Shown piece by piece: positions 1 through 8,498 of a stretch of 64,000 nt of DNA (within the stretch, counting starts at the first letter, position 1; every line of letters begins with the position of its first letter). The DNA comes from Sphingomonas zeae (GTDB taxonomy: Bacteria; Pseudomonadota; Alphaproteobacteria; Sphingomonadales; Sphingomonadaceae), in contig NZ_JACIFA010000006.1 in assembly GCF_014197135.1 (NCBI RefSeq), forward strand, positions 197,706-261,705, given 5' to 3'. Below the pieces are notes generated by a model. The model made no database searches. It saw nothing but the letters and a program-made list of their open reading frames with translations, and was not told the origin of the DNA. A program made the translations under genes and the position numbers.

Positions 1-553
1 GCGGTATAGCGATACACCAGGCCGAAGTCTGGTGTACCTTCTCACATCAGAGATCATCATCGCGCCCCCCGTCACGGTGCTGGAGCGGCCGCTTGTTCGA
101 CGAGCCTTCCTCCCGCTGACCCGGGGCTGGATGCTGTGCGCTGCCGCTGAAGGGTTTCGCCTCATAGAAGCGAGCCAGAATGATCCGGCAGCCGCGCAAC
201 CGGCGTGCGTGGCCTGTACGCGCGAAGGGGCAAATCTGCGGAGCGTGGTCGGTAAGCCATTGGCCTGCCTCGTGCCGACCGGGCGCTGGGGCAGCTGTTC
301 CACAGCTTTAAGTTTAAACTGCGCGAGATCGATATGGTCGGCCGCCTGACCGCGATCGACGCGGATGGTCAGCTCACCCAGAGGTCTTGGGCGATGTACT
401 CCATCCGCCGCGGCATCTGCTATGCTCGCACGCGTTCGCCTGACCGGCGCTATGCGTACAGGATCGGGCGTTCGCTCGTCATATTGATTTTTCGCTTCCG
501 AACGACGGACATTGGGGCTCGACGGTCCGGCTTCAGGATATAGCTGTCCTTTC
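1..553. other. No supported gene; possible decayed sequence
   Basis: This 553-base stretch precedes the 3' end of the first LysR gene. Two short overlapping plus-strand frames (32-349 and 334-543) are open, but neither gives a protein I recognise and they lack good ribosome binding sites. The stretch may be the decayed edge of a neighbouring gene outside the window. The only structured element is the inverted repeat listed at 13-36. Confidence 0.4.
13..36. repeat. Inverted repeat, 8-bp arms
   Basis: TACACCAG at 13-20 and CTGGTGTA at 29-36 are perfect inverted repeats separated by 8 bases. It could be an operator or part of a hairpin. No neighbouring gene can be assigned to it because the window starts here. 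Confidence 0.35.
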
Positions 554-1444
554 TCAGCCGATGTCGCGAGCCATGTCGATCAGGGCCTTGAACGCGGCGG
601 AAGGATTACGCCTGTTAGGATAATACAGGCTCAAGCGCCCCAGTGGCGGCGTCCAGTCTTGAAGAACCTGGACGAGCCGACCCTGTTCAATATCGTCGCG
701 CACATCGGATTCCATGAAGTATCCGATGCCGATATGATCCAGAACCGAGATACGGGCGAGGCTCGCCTCGTCGAGCGTGATCGGACCAGTGACATCGACC
801 TGAAGATGCTCTCCGTCTTTCTGGAACTGCCAGCGGTGCAATGCACCGTTTGGCAGTCGGATGCGCAGGCAGGCATGCCGCAGGAGATCGGGGGGCACGC
901 GGGGCTCGCCATTGGCCTTAAAATAGGCCGGTGACCCGACCACCGCGAAGCGGCGTGGTGGGCCGATCGGGATGGCGATCATGTCGCTGGGCACGAGGTC
1001 GGCACTTCTCAGACCGAGATCAAAGCCGGCCTCGACAATGTCCACGATCCGCCCTTCGGTGACCAAGTCGAGGTGAACCTGAGGGTAGCGTCGCAGAAAT
1101 TTGAGCAGAAGCGGGCTGAGAACCTCCCGCGCGCCCGTCGCAAACGCATTGATGCGAAGCGTTCCCGATGGCGTCTCAAGCTGCGCCCGCGCGACGCTCA
1201 TCGCATCGTGCAACGCCCGGACGGCGGGCCTGATCTGGTCGACAAAGGTCTGCCCGGCGTCGGTGAGCGAGACGCTGCGGGTCGTGCGATTGAACAGCCG
1301 GACACCGACCCGCCGTTCGAGCTTGCCGATCAGATTGCTGAGCGCGGTCGTTGACAATCCCAGTTCCAGCGCCCCCGCCCGGAACGATCCCCGTCGCGCG
1401 ATGGCGAGGACCGCGTCGAATTCGCTCAGACCATCTCCGGACAT
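554..1444 (-). CDS. LysR-family transcriptional regulator
   Basis: A 296-residue LysR-type regulator. The N-terminal winged helix (about residues 5-65) contains the typical pattern [21 protein letters not shown] followed by [19 protein letters not shown], and the rest is the periplasmic-binding-protein-like effector domain ([12 protein letters not shown]). I start it at the ATG at 1444. A longer frame reaches 1546 but would overlap the start of the divergent gene at 1540. The divergent NTF2-like/SDR pair starting 96 bases away is the likely target, as usual for LysR genes. The effector is unknown. Confidence 0.88.
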   Translation of the reverse strand: MSGDGLSEFDAVLAIARRGSFRAGALELGLSTTALSNLIGKLERRVGVRLFNRTTRSVSLTDAGQTFVDQIRPAVRALHDAMSVARAQLETPSGTLRINAFATGAREVLSPLLLKFLRRYPQVHLDLVTEGRIVDIVEAGFDLGLRSADLVPSDMIAIPIGPPRRFAVVGSPAYFKANGEPRVPPDLLRHACLRIRLPNGALHRWQFQKDGEHLQVDVTGPITLDEASLARISVLDHIGIGYFMESDVRDDIEQGRLVQVLQDWTPPLGRLSLYYPNRRNPSAAFKALIDMARDIG

Positions 1445-1539
1445 TGTCCCGCTTTCCGAAACGCCAGATGCCGTTTTGTGGCGATTATCATGGGCAATCA
1501 TATCGCTAGATTGATCGCGTCCCGTCAAGGAGCCGAGCA

Positions 1540-1875
1540 ATGACAATCAAACTGCCCAAGCCCATCGCCGATTATGTCGCGGCGAATGCCCGTTTGGATG
1601 TGGAGGGGATGATACAACCCTTCGCGCCCGACGCCGTCGTGTTCGATGCCGGTATCGGCAAGCGCTTCGAGGGCCACGCCGCGTTACGTACCCTGTTCGA
1701 GAAGGAGGTCGTTCCGGTGAAAGCGATCTTCACACCGGACACGGCGCGCCAGGAAAACGGCAATGTGGTGGTCGAAGGGCCAGCGCATGGCGACTTCCCC
1801 GGCAGTCCGCTCCGCTTCACCTATCGCTTCACGCTGGAGGACGATGCGATCAAGGCGCTGGAGATCACGCTGTGA
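1540..1875 (+). CDS. NTF2-like (SnoaL-type) nuclear-transport-factor-fold protein
   Basis: A 111-residue single-domain protein. The pattern [21 protein letters not shown] near the N-terminus, then [11 protein letters not shown] and [12 protein letters not shown], is typical of SnoaL-like/NTF2-like proteins, a cone-shaped fold used by small isomerases, cyclases and ligand-binding proteins. Its specific activity cannot be read from sequence. It has a good ribosome site (AAGGAG, 7 bases before the ATG). Its stop codon overlaps the GTG start of the downstream SDR gene, so the two are probably translationally coupled. It is divergent from a LysR gene that probably controls the pair. Confidence 0.8.
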   Translation: MTIKLPKPIADYVAANARLDVEGMIQPFAPDAVVFDAGIGKRFEGHAALRTLFEKEVVPVKAIFTPDTARQENGNVVVEGPAHGDFPGSPLRFTYRFTLEDDAIKALEITL

Positions 1876-2660
1876 CCGCCGCGATCGACAAGGGGGAGTT
1901 CGCTGGCAAGCGCGTGCTTGTCAGCGGAGGCAGCAAGGGGCTGGGCCGTGCGACCGTGATGCGCTTTGCGCAAGGGGGAGCCCAGGTGATCACCGCTGCG
2001 CGAGGTGAGGCGGAGCCCATTGGCGACGCCATCTTCGTCCAGGCCGATCTGACGACCCCCACCGGCAGCGCGGCGCTCGCCGAAGCAGCGCTCGACAGAA
2101 TGGGGGGAATCGACATCCTGGCCCATGTGGTCGGTGGTTCGGCGTCGCCCGCTGGCGGTTTCGCGGCGCTCACCGACGACCACTGGCTGGCCGAATTGAA
2201 CCTGAACTTGCTGGCCGCCGTCCGTCTCGATCGCCTGCTCGTACCGCAGATGATCGATCGGGGTGCCGGCACGGTGATCCACGTCACCTCGATCCAGTCG
2301 ATCCTGCCGCTGCCGGAATCGACCACTGCCTATGCCGCTGCGAAGGCCGCGCTCAGGACCTACAGCAAGTCCATCTCCAAGGAAGTTGGGCCGAAGGGCG
2401 TGCGGGTCAACGCCGTCTCGCCCGGCTGGATCATGACCGAGTCCACTTCCGAGTTTCTCGAGCGTCTGCGGGCGGCGACTGGTGGCACGATCGAGGAAGC
2501 GCGGCAAAAGGTGCTCGACGGCCTGGGTGGCATCCCGATTGGACGGGCGGCCGAGCCTCATGAGGTTGCCGATCTCATTGCGTATCTCGCGTCGGATCGC
2601 GCCGCGGCGATCCATGGGGCCGAGTTCATCATCGATGGCGGCACCGTACGAACCGTTTGA
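1872..2660 (+). CDS. SDR-family NAD(P)-dependent oxidoreductase
   Basis: A 262-residue classical short-chain dehydrogenase/reductase. The Rossmann motif SGGSKGLGRATV (TGxxxGxG type) lies near residues 18-29. The catalytic Tyr-Lys pair is in TAYAAAKAAL, with the catalytic Ser in HVTSIQS. VNAVSPGWIMT and the C-terminal EFIIDGGTVRTV are the usual late family motifs. The GTG start at 1872 overlaps the stop of the NTF2-like gene. The substrate is unknown. An SDR coupled to a SnoaL-like protein suggests modification of a small carbonyl or hydroxy compound, which is inference. Confidence 0.9.
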   Translation: MTAAIDKGEFAGKRVLVSGGSKGLGRATVMRFAQGGAQVITAARGEAEPIGDAIFVQADLTTPTGSAALAEAALDRMGGIDILAHVVGGSASPAGGFAALTDDHWLAELNLNLLAAVRLDRLLVPQMIDRGAGTVIHVTSIQSILPLPESTTAYAAAKAALRTYSKSISKEVGPKGVRVNAVSPGWIMTESTSEFLERLRAATGGTIEEARQKVLDGLGGIPIGRAAEPHEVADLIAYLASDRAAAIHGAEFIIDGGTVRTV

Positions 2661-2687
2661 ACGCTCATAATCGGGCATTCGCAGCGA

Positions 2688-2727
2688 TTGGCGAGGATCA
2701 CGGTCGTCATAACCGGACCCTCGCCAA
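2688..2727. terminator. Hairpin between convergent genes, possible bidirectional terminator
   Basis: TTGGCGAGG (2688-2696) and CCTCGCCAA (2719-2727) are perfect 9-bp inverted arms around a 22-base loop. They lie between the 3' ends of the convergent SDR and pirin genes. There is no clear T-tract, so termination activity is uncertain. Confidence 0.45.
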
Positions 2728-2733
2728 CCTGGC

Positions 2734-3435
2734 TTACGCAACGTCGACCAGAATGACCTCACTGTCCTCAATCGCGGTGACGCGCAGCGTCTCGGTCTGA
2801 TCGATCGCGGCGCCGTCGCGCGCGCCGACCCGCTGCCCTTCGATCTCGACCGCGCCGGTGGCGGGGACGAGATAGCCGCGGCGGTTGGCGCCCAGCGGGT
2901 ATTCCGCCGTCTCGCCCGCCTTGAGCGTCGCCGCCACGATCCGCGCATCGGTGCGGATCGTCAGTGCGTCCGCATCCTCGGCAAAGCCGGAGGCCAGCGT
3001 CACGAACTGCCCCGCCCGATCGCCCTTGGGAAAGGGCCGTGCACCCCAGCTGGGCTTGTCGCCCTTGGCGGTGGGCACGATCCAGATCTGGAAGATTTTG
3101 GTCGTCACATCCTCCAGATTATACTCCGAATGGGTGATGCCGGTGCCGGCGCTCATCACCTGGACATCGCCTGCCTCGGTGCGACCCTTGTTGCCCAGAT
3201 TGTCCTGATGGGTGATCGCGCCTTCGCGGACATAGGTGATGATCTCCATGTCGCGGTGCGGATGCGGCGGAAAGCCGGTCTTCGGCGCGATGGTGTCATC
3301 GTTCCACACCCGCAGGCCACCCCAGTTCATCCGGGCAGGATCGTAATAGTCGGCGAAGCTGAAATGATGCTTGGCGTTCAGCCAACCATGATCGGCACCA
3401 CCAAGACCAGCAAAGGGACGAACCTCGATCATCAT
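2734..3435 (-). CDS. Pirin family protein
   Basis: A 233-residue bicupin of the pirin family. The N-terminal cupin carries the metal-site pattern PHPHRDMEIITYVREG, then THQDNLGNKG, and MSAGTGITHSEYN with the fourth ligand region. Some pirins are quercetin 2,3-dioxygenases and others are redox-sensing regulatory partners; sequence does not distinguish these here. A good ribosome site (AAGGAG) precedes the ATG at 3435. It is divergent from a LysR regulator gene starting at 3546, a common arrangement in proteobacteria, so LysR control is likely. Confidence 0.9.
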   Translation of the reverse strand: MMIEVRPFAGLGGADHGWLNAKHHFSFADYYDPARMNWGGLRVWNDDTIAPKTGFPPHPHRDMEIITYVREGAITHQDNLGNKGRTEAGDVQVMSAGTGITHSEYNLEDVTTKIFQIWIVPTAKGDKPSWGARPFPKGDRAGQFVTLASGFAEDADALTIRTDARIVAATLKAGETAEYPLGANRRGYLVPATGAVEIEGQRVGARDGAAIDQTETLRVTAIEDSEVILVDVA

Positions 3436-3545
3436 CTATCTCCTTGAAACCGGGCGGATCAGCCCGTCTGTTGTCCCGGATATAGGCCTTGCCGACATGC
3501 CCGTTCAGTGAGATAAATCGGGCGCTAACGTTCGATGGAATTGAA

Positions 3546-4475
3546 ATGGCCAACCCCGGCTTTCCGACTTTCGACCAGATCAAGATCTTTCTGGCGGTGG
3601 TCGATACGGGCAGCTTCGCGGGCGCGGGGCGTCGGTTGAACCGGGCGGTGTCGGTCATCAGCTACGGCATCGCCAATCTGGAGGCGCAGCTGGGCGTGCG
3701 GCTGTTCGACCGCGAGGGGACCAAAAAGCCGGTCCTGACGGTCGAGGGCCGCGCCGTGCTGGCCGAGGCGCGGGCGATCGGCGAGGGCGTGGACGGCCTG
3801 CGCGCCAAGGTGAAGGGGCTGCTGGAGGGGCTGGAGGCCGAGGTCAATCTGGCCGTCGACGTGATGCTGCCTGCGCCCCGGCTGGGCACGATCCTGCGGA
3901 CCTTTCGCACCGAATTCCCGACCGTGTCGCTGCGCCTGCATGTGGAGGCGCTGGGCAGCGTGACCGCGATGGTGCTGGACCAGACGGCGGCGATCGGCAT
4001 TTCCGGCCCCGTCGCGGCGGGGATCGAGGGCGTGGAGTGTATCGGCGCGGGAGCACTGCCGATGGTCCCGGTCGCCTCGCCCGATCATCCGCTCGCCCGG
4101 ATGGAGCGCATCCCGCCGGGCGCGGGGCGCGATCATATCCAGCTTGTCCTGACCGACCGGTCGCGCTTTACCGAGGGGCGCGACTTTTCGGTGATGAGCC
4201 CGCGCACATGGCGGCTGGCCGATCTGGGGGCCAAGCATTCGCTGCTGCGCGAGGGGATCGGCTGGGGCAACATGCCCCTGTCGCTGATCGAGGCCGATCT
4301 GGCGACGGGCGCGCTGGTCCGGCTGCACATGCCCGACCATCCCGGTGGCATGTACCGCTTCGCGGGCGTCTGGCGCCGCGACCTGCCGCCCGGACCCGCC
4401 GCATCCTGGCTGCTCCAGCAGTTCGTCGAAGCGGGCGCGGCGGATCGCGACATGCCGGGGCTGGGCGAGATATGA
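3546..4475 (+). CDS. LysR-family transcriptional regulator
   Basis: A 309-residue LysR regulator. The helix-turn-helix region FLAVVDTGSFAGAGRRLNRA and LEAQLGVRLFDREG lies at about residues 12-60 from the chosen start. I chose the ATG at 3546 because the longer frame from 3489 adds 19 residues unlike the family N-terminus. The stop codon overlaps the ATG of the TMEM175-family gene, so the two are probably co-translated. The divergent pirin gene is a likely target. Confidence 0.87.
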   Translation: MANPGFPTFDQIKIFLAVVDTGSFAGAGRRLNRAVSVISYGIANLEAQLGVRLFDREGTKKPVLTVEGRAVLAEARAIGEGVDGLRAKVKGLLEGLEAEVNLAVDVMLPAPRLGTILRTFRTEFPTVSLRLHVEALGSVTAMVLDQTAAIGISGPVAAGIEGVECIGAGALPMVPVASPDHPLARMERIPPGAGRDHIQLVLTDRSRFTEGRDFSVMSPRTWRLADLGAKHSLLREGIGWGNMPLSLIEADLATGALVRLHMPDHPGGMYRFAGVWRRDLPPGPAASWLLQQFVEAGAADRDMPGLGEI

Positions 4476-5068
4476 ACACCGGACGGCTGGAGGCCTTCAC
4501 CGACGGAGTGATCGCGATCATCATCACGATCATGGTGCTGGAACTGAAAGTACCGGCGGGCGGCGAGCTGTCCGCGCTGTCGCAGGAGGCGCCGGTGCTG
4601 CTGGCCTATGTACTCAGCTTCATCAATGTCGGGCTGTACTGGAACAACCACCATCATCTGCTCCACGCGACCGAGCGGATCGACGGGCGGGTGCTGTGGG
4701 CGAACCTGTTCCTGCTGTTCTGGCTCAGCCTGGTGCCCTTCGTTATCCGCTGGCATGACGAAAGCCATTTCGCGGTGGGGGCGACGGCGGCCTACGGCGT
4801 CGTGCTGGGCATGGCGGCGGTCGGCTACAAGCTGACCGAGCGCGCCATCATCCTGTGCAACGGCGCGCAGTCCCGCGTGGCGAAGGCGATCGGGCGTGAC
4901 TGGAAAGGGTGGGGCAGCATCCTCCTCTACGCGATCGCGGTGCCGCTCGCCTTTGTCAGCCGGGTCGCGGCGATCATCCTCTATGTCGGGGTTATCGCTT
5001 TGTGGTTGATCCCCGATCGCCGTATCGCGCGGGCGCTGGCGACCGAGGACACCCCCCTCACGCCTTGA
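4472..5068 (+). CDS. TMEM175-family (DUF1211) membrane protein, putative K+ channel
   Basis: A 198-residue membrane protein. The first helix carries the diagnostic pattern RLEAFTDGVIAIIITIMVLE, matching the (R/K)xxxFxDGVxAIxxTxxxLE signature of TMEM175/DUF1211 proteins, which form potassium channels in bacteria and lysosomes. Five to six hydrophobic segments follow. The length matches bacterial single-repeat members, which assemble as tetramers. The ATG overlaps the stop of the LysR gene. Its 3' end overlaps the convergent DUF1275 gene by 11 bases. Confidence 0.85.
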   Translation: MNTGRLEAFTDGVIAIIITIMVLELKVPAGGELSALSQEAPVLLAYVLSFINVGLYWNNHHHLLHATERIDGRVLWANLFLLFWLSLVPFVIRWHDESHFAVGATAAYGVVLGMAAVGYKLTERAIILCNGAQSRVAKAIGRDWKGWGSILLYAIAVPLAFVSRVAAIILYVGVIALWLIPDRRIARALATEDTPLTP

Positions 5069-5753
5069 CGATGCCGTTCGCCGCAGGATGCGCGGTGCAG
5101 GCCAGCGTGCCGCCCAGTACCAGCGCTCCGGCCAGCGCGAGCGGTGCGGCAAGACCGACATGAAGCAGCAGCGCGGCGCCCACGCACGCCCCCACGAAGA
5201 TCGCGACCACCGCCGCGATCCGGCGGGTCCAGTTCGGGTTGCCGCCCCCGGCGGCGGTGGAATCGGCGGCGAGACCCGTCAGGGTCAGCGTCAGGACGGT
5301 GGTGGTCAGGTCCGCGACCTTCATCTGGCGGATGGTCGCATTGCGGAAGCCCATGGCCAGCCCGGTCAGCGCGATGATGGCGAAGACGGGTGCGGACTCC
5401 GGGCTGTTGCGGCCCATGCCGATCGCCAGCACGGCGGCGATCCAGAGCAAGGCGGTCTCGATCGCCGCCTCCGTCAGCAGCCAGCGCCGCTCGGGTCGTC
5501 CGACATGCGCGCGCCCCGTCCGCCCGCCGATCAGCGCGCCGACCAGAAAGCTCAGCAGGGCCACGACGAACAGCGGCCAGGCAAAGCCCGGTGTCCCCGC
5601 CGCCGCGAAGCCCAGGAAGACGATGTTGCCGGTCATGTTGGCGGTGAACACCTTGCCCAGGCCCAGCACGCTGGCCGCATCGACCAGTCCGGTCGTCACG
5701 GACAGCACCAGCAACAGGGGCACGCGCGGGTCGAAACGGGGGGTGTCGGTCAT
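5058..5753 (-). CDS. DUF1275 (YoaK) family inner-membrane protein
   Basis: A 231-residue polytopic membrane protein. The N-terminal segment LLLVLSVTTGLVDAASVLGLG followed by VFTANMTGNIVFLG is the hallmark of the YoaK/DUF1275 family, and six or so hydrophobic helices follow. The function of the family is not established. I start at the second of two close ATGs (5753), because the AAGGAG ribosome site lies 7 bases before it and only one base before the first. It is the last gene of the minus-strand series that includes the alginate-export porin. Confidence 0.82.
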   Translation of the reverse strand: MTDTPRFDPRVPLLLVLSVTTGLVDAASVLGLGKVFTANMTGNIVFLGFAAAGTPGFAWPLFVVALLSFLVGALIGGRTGRAHVGRPERRWLLTEAAIETALLWIAAVLAIGMGRNSPESAPVFAIIALTGLAMGFRNATIRQMKVADLTTTVLTLTLTGLAADSTAAGGGNPNWTRRIAAVVAIFVGACVGAALLLHVGLAAPLALAGALVLGGTLACTAHPAANGIVKA

Positions 5754-5764
5754 GGTCATGCTCC

Positions 5765-7174
5765 TTAGAACCGGAAATTCGCCTCCAGCCCCCACAGGCC
5801 CGTGGTGCGGGCGGGGCCGGTCTGGCGGAGGAAGCCGCCCGGCACGAAGGCCGAGAGCGAGGTGGAGAGTTCGAGTTCGGGCGTCGCCTGCCACGCCAGC
5901 GCGACCTCGGCCTGTTTGCCGATGAAGCGGGCGGTCGCAGCGCCGGGCGCGCGGATCAGGTTGCCAGGAATGTCATAGACGCCGTCGCCGCGTGACTGCC
6001 GCCAATAGGCCATGGCGGCCACACTCGCCGAGACGCCACCGCCCAGCACGAAGCTGGCGCGCGGATTGACGTTGACGATATTGCTTGGCCCGATGGGCGA
6101 CAGCTCGCCGAAATATTTGCCCTTGGGAAACAGGGCATTGAAGGTGCCCAGCCGCGCGTCCCCGGCATGAGCATCGCCGCTGACCATGTTGAACCGCAGG
6201 GCGAGGTCGGGTGACAAAGGGGCGGCGGGAAAGCGGTGGCCCAGCTCGGTCGCGACGGTCCAGGCGCGAATGGATTGATCGGCGAACCGCCCGAACTGCA
6301 CCACCCCCTCGACATTCCAGTGCCAGGCGCCTGCCGCGCCATAATGACGGACGCCCAGGCTGTGGCGTCGCTCCGCCCCGGTGACCCCTCCGAACCGGGC
6401 GAGGCGATTGCGATAGCCGAGATAATAAAGGTCCAGCCCCGTTTGCCCCCATGGCATGGTGGCATAGGCGCCCCAGAGCGATTTTGTTGCCGAGCTGCGG
6501 TCGTCGAAGCTGTGCGCCCCCGGCTGGACCGGCCGCACCGCCAACAGGTCGATGCGCGCCCCGGGCAGCGAGACGATGGCGCGACCGCCGTCAAATGCCA
6601 GCGGGACGTTGGGGCCATAGCGCGTACCGATCAGCCGCTCGCTGCCGAAGGACAGCATCTGCCGCCCGGCGCGCAAGGTCACGCCCGGCGCATCGCTCGC
6701 GCCGGTTTCGGCAGGCCCCAGGCGCACGTCGGCGAAACCCTGCAACAGGTCGACGCGGGTCTGGTCGATCGGCCCGGCAGCGGGGGCGACGCCGATCGCA
6801 TAGGCGGCGATCGGTTGGACGAAGCCCCGCACCCGGCCGACATGGAGGTCGGCATAGGGGAGCGCGCGCAGCCAGACATAGGCGTCATCGGGGGCCGCCG
6901 CATTGCCCAACAGATTGTCGCGAAACGCCTCGCGCCGCGCCCGTAGCTCCAGTCCGGTGGTCAGATAGGCGCCGTCATCGCCGATGGGGATGTATTTGAA
7001 CCGCTCGGTCCAGTGATCGTCGCGCGCCTGGGGGGCGGCCAGTCGGTCCCAATGCTCGTCATAGCGCACGATGGTCAGCGTCGGGGCCTGCCACGCCTCT
7101 GTGCCGCTTTGCCCTGCGGCACCAGCATCGACCTGCGCTGCCGCAGCCGCCAGCAGGAGGGCCAGTTCAAGCAC
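5765..7174 (-). CDS. Alginate export (AlgE-type) family outer-membrane porin
   Basis: A 469-residue secreted beta-barrel protein. It starts at a GTG (7174) inside the end of the DoxX gene, giving a short hydrophobic signal (LELALLLAAAAAQ). The mature part (RFKYIPIGDDGAYLTTGLEL, RALPYADLHVG, DLLQGFADVRLG, LRAGRQMLSFGSERLIGTR) matches the alginate_exp family, and the protein ends with an aromatic residue (ANFRF) as expected for outer-membrane barrels. In Sphingomonadales such porins usually sit in catabolic or detoxification operons, not alginate synthesis. The substrate here is unknown. Confidence 0.85.
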   Translation of the reverse strand: MLELALLLAAAAAQVDAGAAGQSGTEAWQAPTLTIVRYDEHWDRLAAPQARDDHWTERFKYIPIGDDGAYLTTGLELRARREAFRDNLLGNAAAPDDAYVWLRALPYADLHVGRVRGFVQPIAAYAIGVAPAAGPIDQTRVDLLQGFADVRLGPAETGASDAPGVTLRAGRQMLSFGSERLIGTRYGPNVPLAFDGGRAIVSLPGARIDLLAVRPVQPGAHSFDDRSSATKSLWGAYATMPWGQTGLDLYYLGYRNRLARFGGVTGAERRHSLGVRHYGAAGAWHWNVEGVVQFGRFADQSIRAWTVATELGHRFPAAPLSPDLALRFNMVSGDAHAGDARLGTFNALFPKGKYFGELSPIGPSNIVNVNPRASFVLGGGVSASVAAMAYWRQSRGDGVYDIPGNLIRAPGAATARFIGKQAEVALAWQATPELELSTSLSAFVPGGFLRQTGPARTTGLWGLEANFRF

Positions 7175-7589
7175 GGTCCCGCCCGGCCAGCATCGCGACC
7201 AGCACGAAGCCGCCGACCAGCCCGATATGCTCGAAAAAGCCGTTGGTCGCGGCGAAGCGCTCCGGCCCCGGCGGCATCGTCCAGAAGGCATTGGCGGTCA
7301 GCGCGGCAAGCGCGGTGAAAACCCCCAGCATCCCCGCCCCCAGCCAGACGAAACGCCCGGTCAGGATCAGCAGCGGCCCGACCAGTTCGACCGCGATGGT
7401 GATCGCGGCCCAGAGCGCAGGCGGCGTCATGCCGAAATGCGTCTGCTCCGCCACCGCCCCCGGCCAGTCGGTCAGCTTGATGACGCCGCCCAACATGTAC
7501 GCACCGCACAGGGCCAGCCGGGCCGCAAACCATGCCGCACGGCTCTGCACGATCACTTCGACAAAGGGGGGATTGGCGGAGCCGCGCAT
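7167..7589 (-). CDS. DoxX family membrane protein
   Basis: A 140-residue protein with four predicted membrane helices. The pattern ARLALCGAYMLGGVIKLTDWPGA near the N-terminus and ELVGPLLILTGRFVWLGAG in the middle match the DoxX family, small quinone/redox-associated inner-membrane proteins often induced by oxidative or electrophile stress. It begins one base after the VOC gene stop and overlaps the porin start by 8 bases, so it is clearly inside an operon. Confidence 0.85.
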   Translation of the reverse strand: MRGSANPPFVEVIVQSRAAWFAARLALCGAYMLGGVIKLTDWPGAVAEQTHFGMTPPALWAAITIAVELVGPLLILTGRFVWLGAGMLGVFTALAALTANAFWTMPPGPERFAATNGFFEHIGLVGGFVLVAMLAGRDRA

Positions 7590-7590
7590 G

Positions 7591-8472
7591 TCAGTAGATC
7601 ACGGGCGAGTGGATTTCGGCGATATAGCCGCCGGGAAAGCGGACCATCGCCGATTGGCGGTCGCCCGCGACATGCGGGGACACCAAGGTCTCGACCCCGG
7701 CCGCGCTCGCTTTGGCCAGCGTCGCTTGCAGGTTCGTGACCTTATACCCCGTCACCTCGCGGCCATAGGGCCAGGGCAATTGCCCGTCCGAGACGATCAC
7801 CATCATGTCGCCATAGCCCGAGGTCAGGCGCACCCGGCGATAGGTCTTGCCCGGCTGACCGATGTCCGCGCCGTCCGCCGCCTTGTCATCCGACAGCACC
7901 CGCGCATGGGCATAGCCGCCCCAGCTTTTCAGGAACGCACCGGCCGCATCGGCGGTCAGGTAGACGCGGTTCTCCGGCACGGTGGCCAGCGGCGCGTAAT
8001 TCGGTTTGGTGGTGTGCCAATAGAGCTGCATGTTGATGCCGCCCGGCCATTGCACCACCACGTCGCGCCCGATCGGGTCGGGAAAGGTCGTGATGACCCG
8101 CACCGCGCCATGCTTCACCGCCGCCGCGACCGCCTTGTCCATGTCGGTGACGAGATAGCCGGTCCGCTCCTGTCCGAAGGGATAGGGGATGGGCGTCAGG
8201 AAACCGAAGGCCGAGACGCTGCCCGCGGGCGTCAGCGCCAGTTGCGACTTGGTCTTGCTGGGTGTGGGCGTAACCTGGAACTCGCCCTGCTTGCTCAGGC
8301 TGCCGCCGAAGGTGGCGACGAAGCTGTGCATGAACGCGTCATACTGGTCCTGGGGCACATAGACATGGGTCGTGTCGTACTGCGGGCCGACCGCAAAATC
8401 TGGGGTCTTCTGGGCGGTGACCGGCGTCGTGCCGAGCAGGACGACCGCCGCGAGGAACATGGTCTTCTTCAT
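7591..8472 (-). CDS. Secreted VOC (glyoxalase-fold) protein with two repeats
   Basis: A 293-residue protein with a cleavable signal peptide (MKKTMFLAAVVLLGTTPVTAQ), so it acts in the periplasm. The mature part holds two related glyoxalase-fold modules. PIPYPFGQERTGYLVTDMDK in the first corresponds to QLPWPYGREVTGYKVTNLQ in the second, and VVVQWPGGINMQLY to AMVRFPGGYIAEIH. VOC proteins include glyoxalases, extradiol dioxygenases and binding proteins; no specific metal triad can be assigned with confidence. It sits between an amidohydrolase and DoxX in the operon. Confidence 0.8.
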   Translation of the reverse strand: MKKTMFLAAVVLLGTTPVTAQKTPDFAVGPQYDTTHVYVPQDQYDAFMHSFVATFGGSLSKQGEFQVTPTPSKTKSQLALTPAGSVSAFGFLTPIPYPFGQERTGYLVTDMDKAVAAAVKHGAVRVITTFPDPIGRDVVVQWPGGINMQLYWHTTKPNYAPLATVPENRVYLTADAAGAFLKSWGGYAHARVLSDDKAADGADIGQPGKTYRRVRLTSGYGDMMVIVSDGQLPWPYGREVTGYKVTNLQATLAKASAAGVETLVSPHVAGDRQSAMVRFPGGYIAEIHSPVIY

Positions 8473-8498
8473 CGCAATTCTCCTTTGGTCAGGATGGA

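Noticed and set aside
32-543. Two short plus-strand frames at the window start
   Set aside because: No family resemblance, poor start context and overlapping frames; described only as decayed or unassigned sequence.
5895-7166. Several 150-220 codon frames within the alginate-export porin
   Set aside because: Compositionally they are shadows. The porin frame has a signal, family motifs and a terminal aromatic residue.
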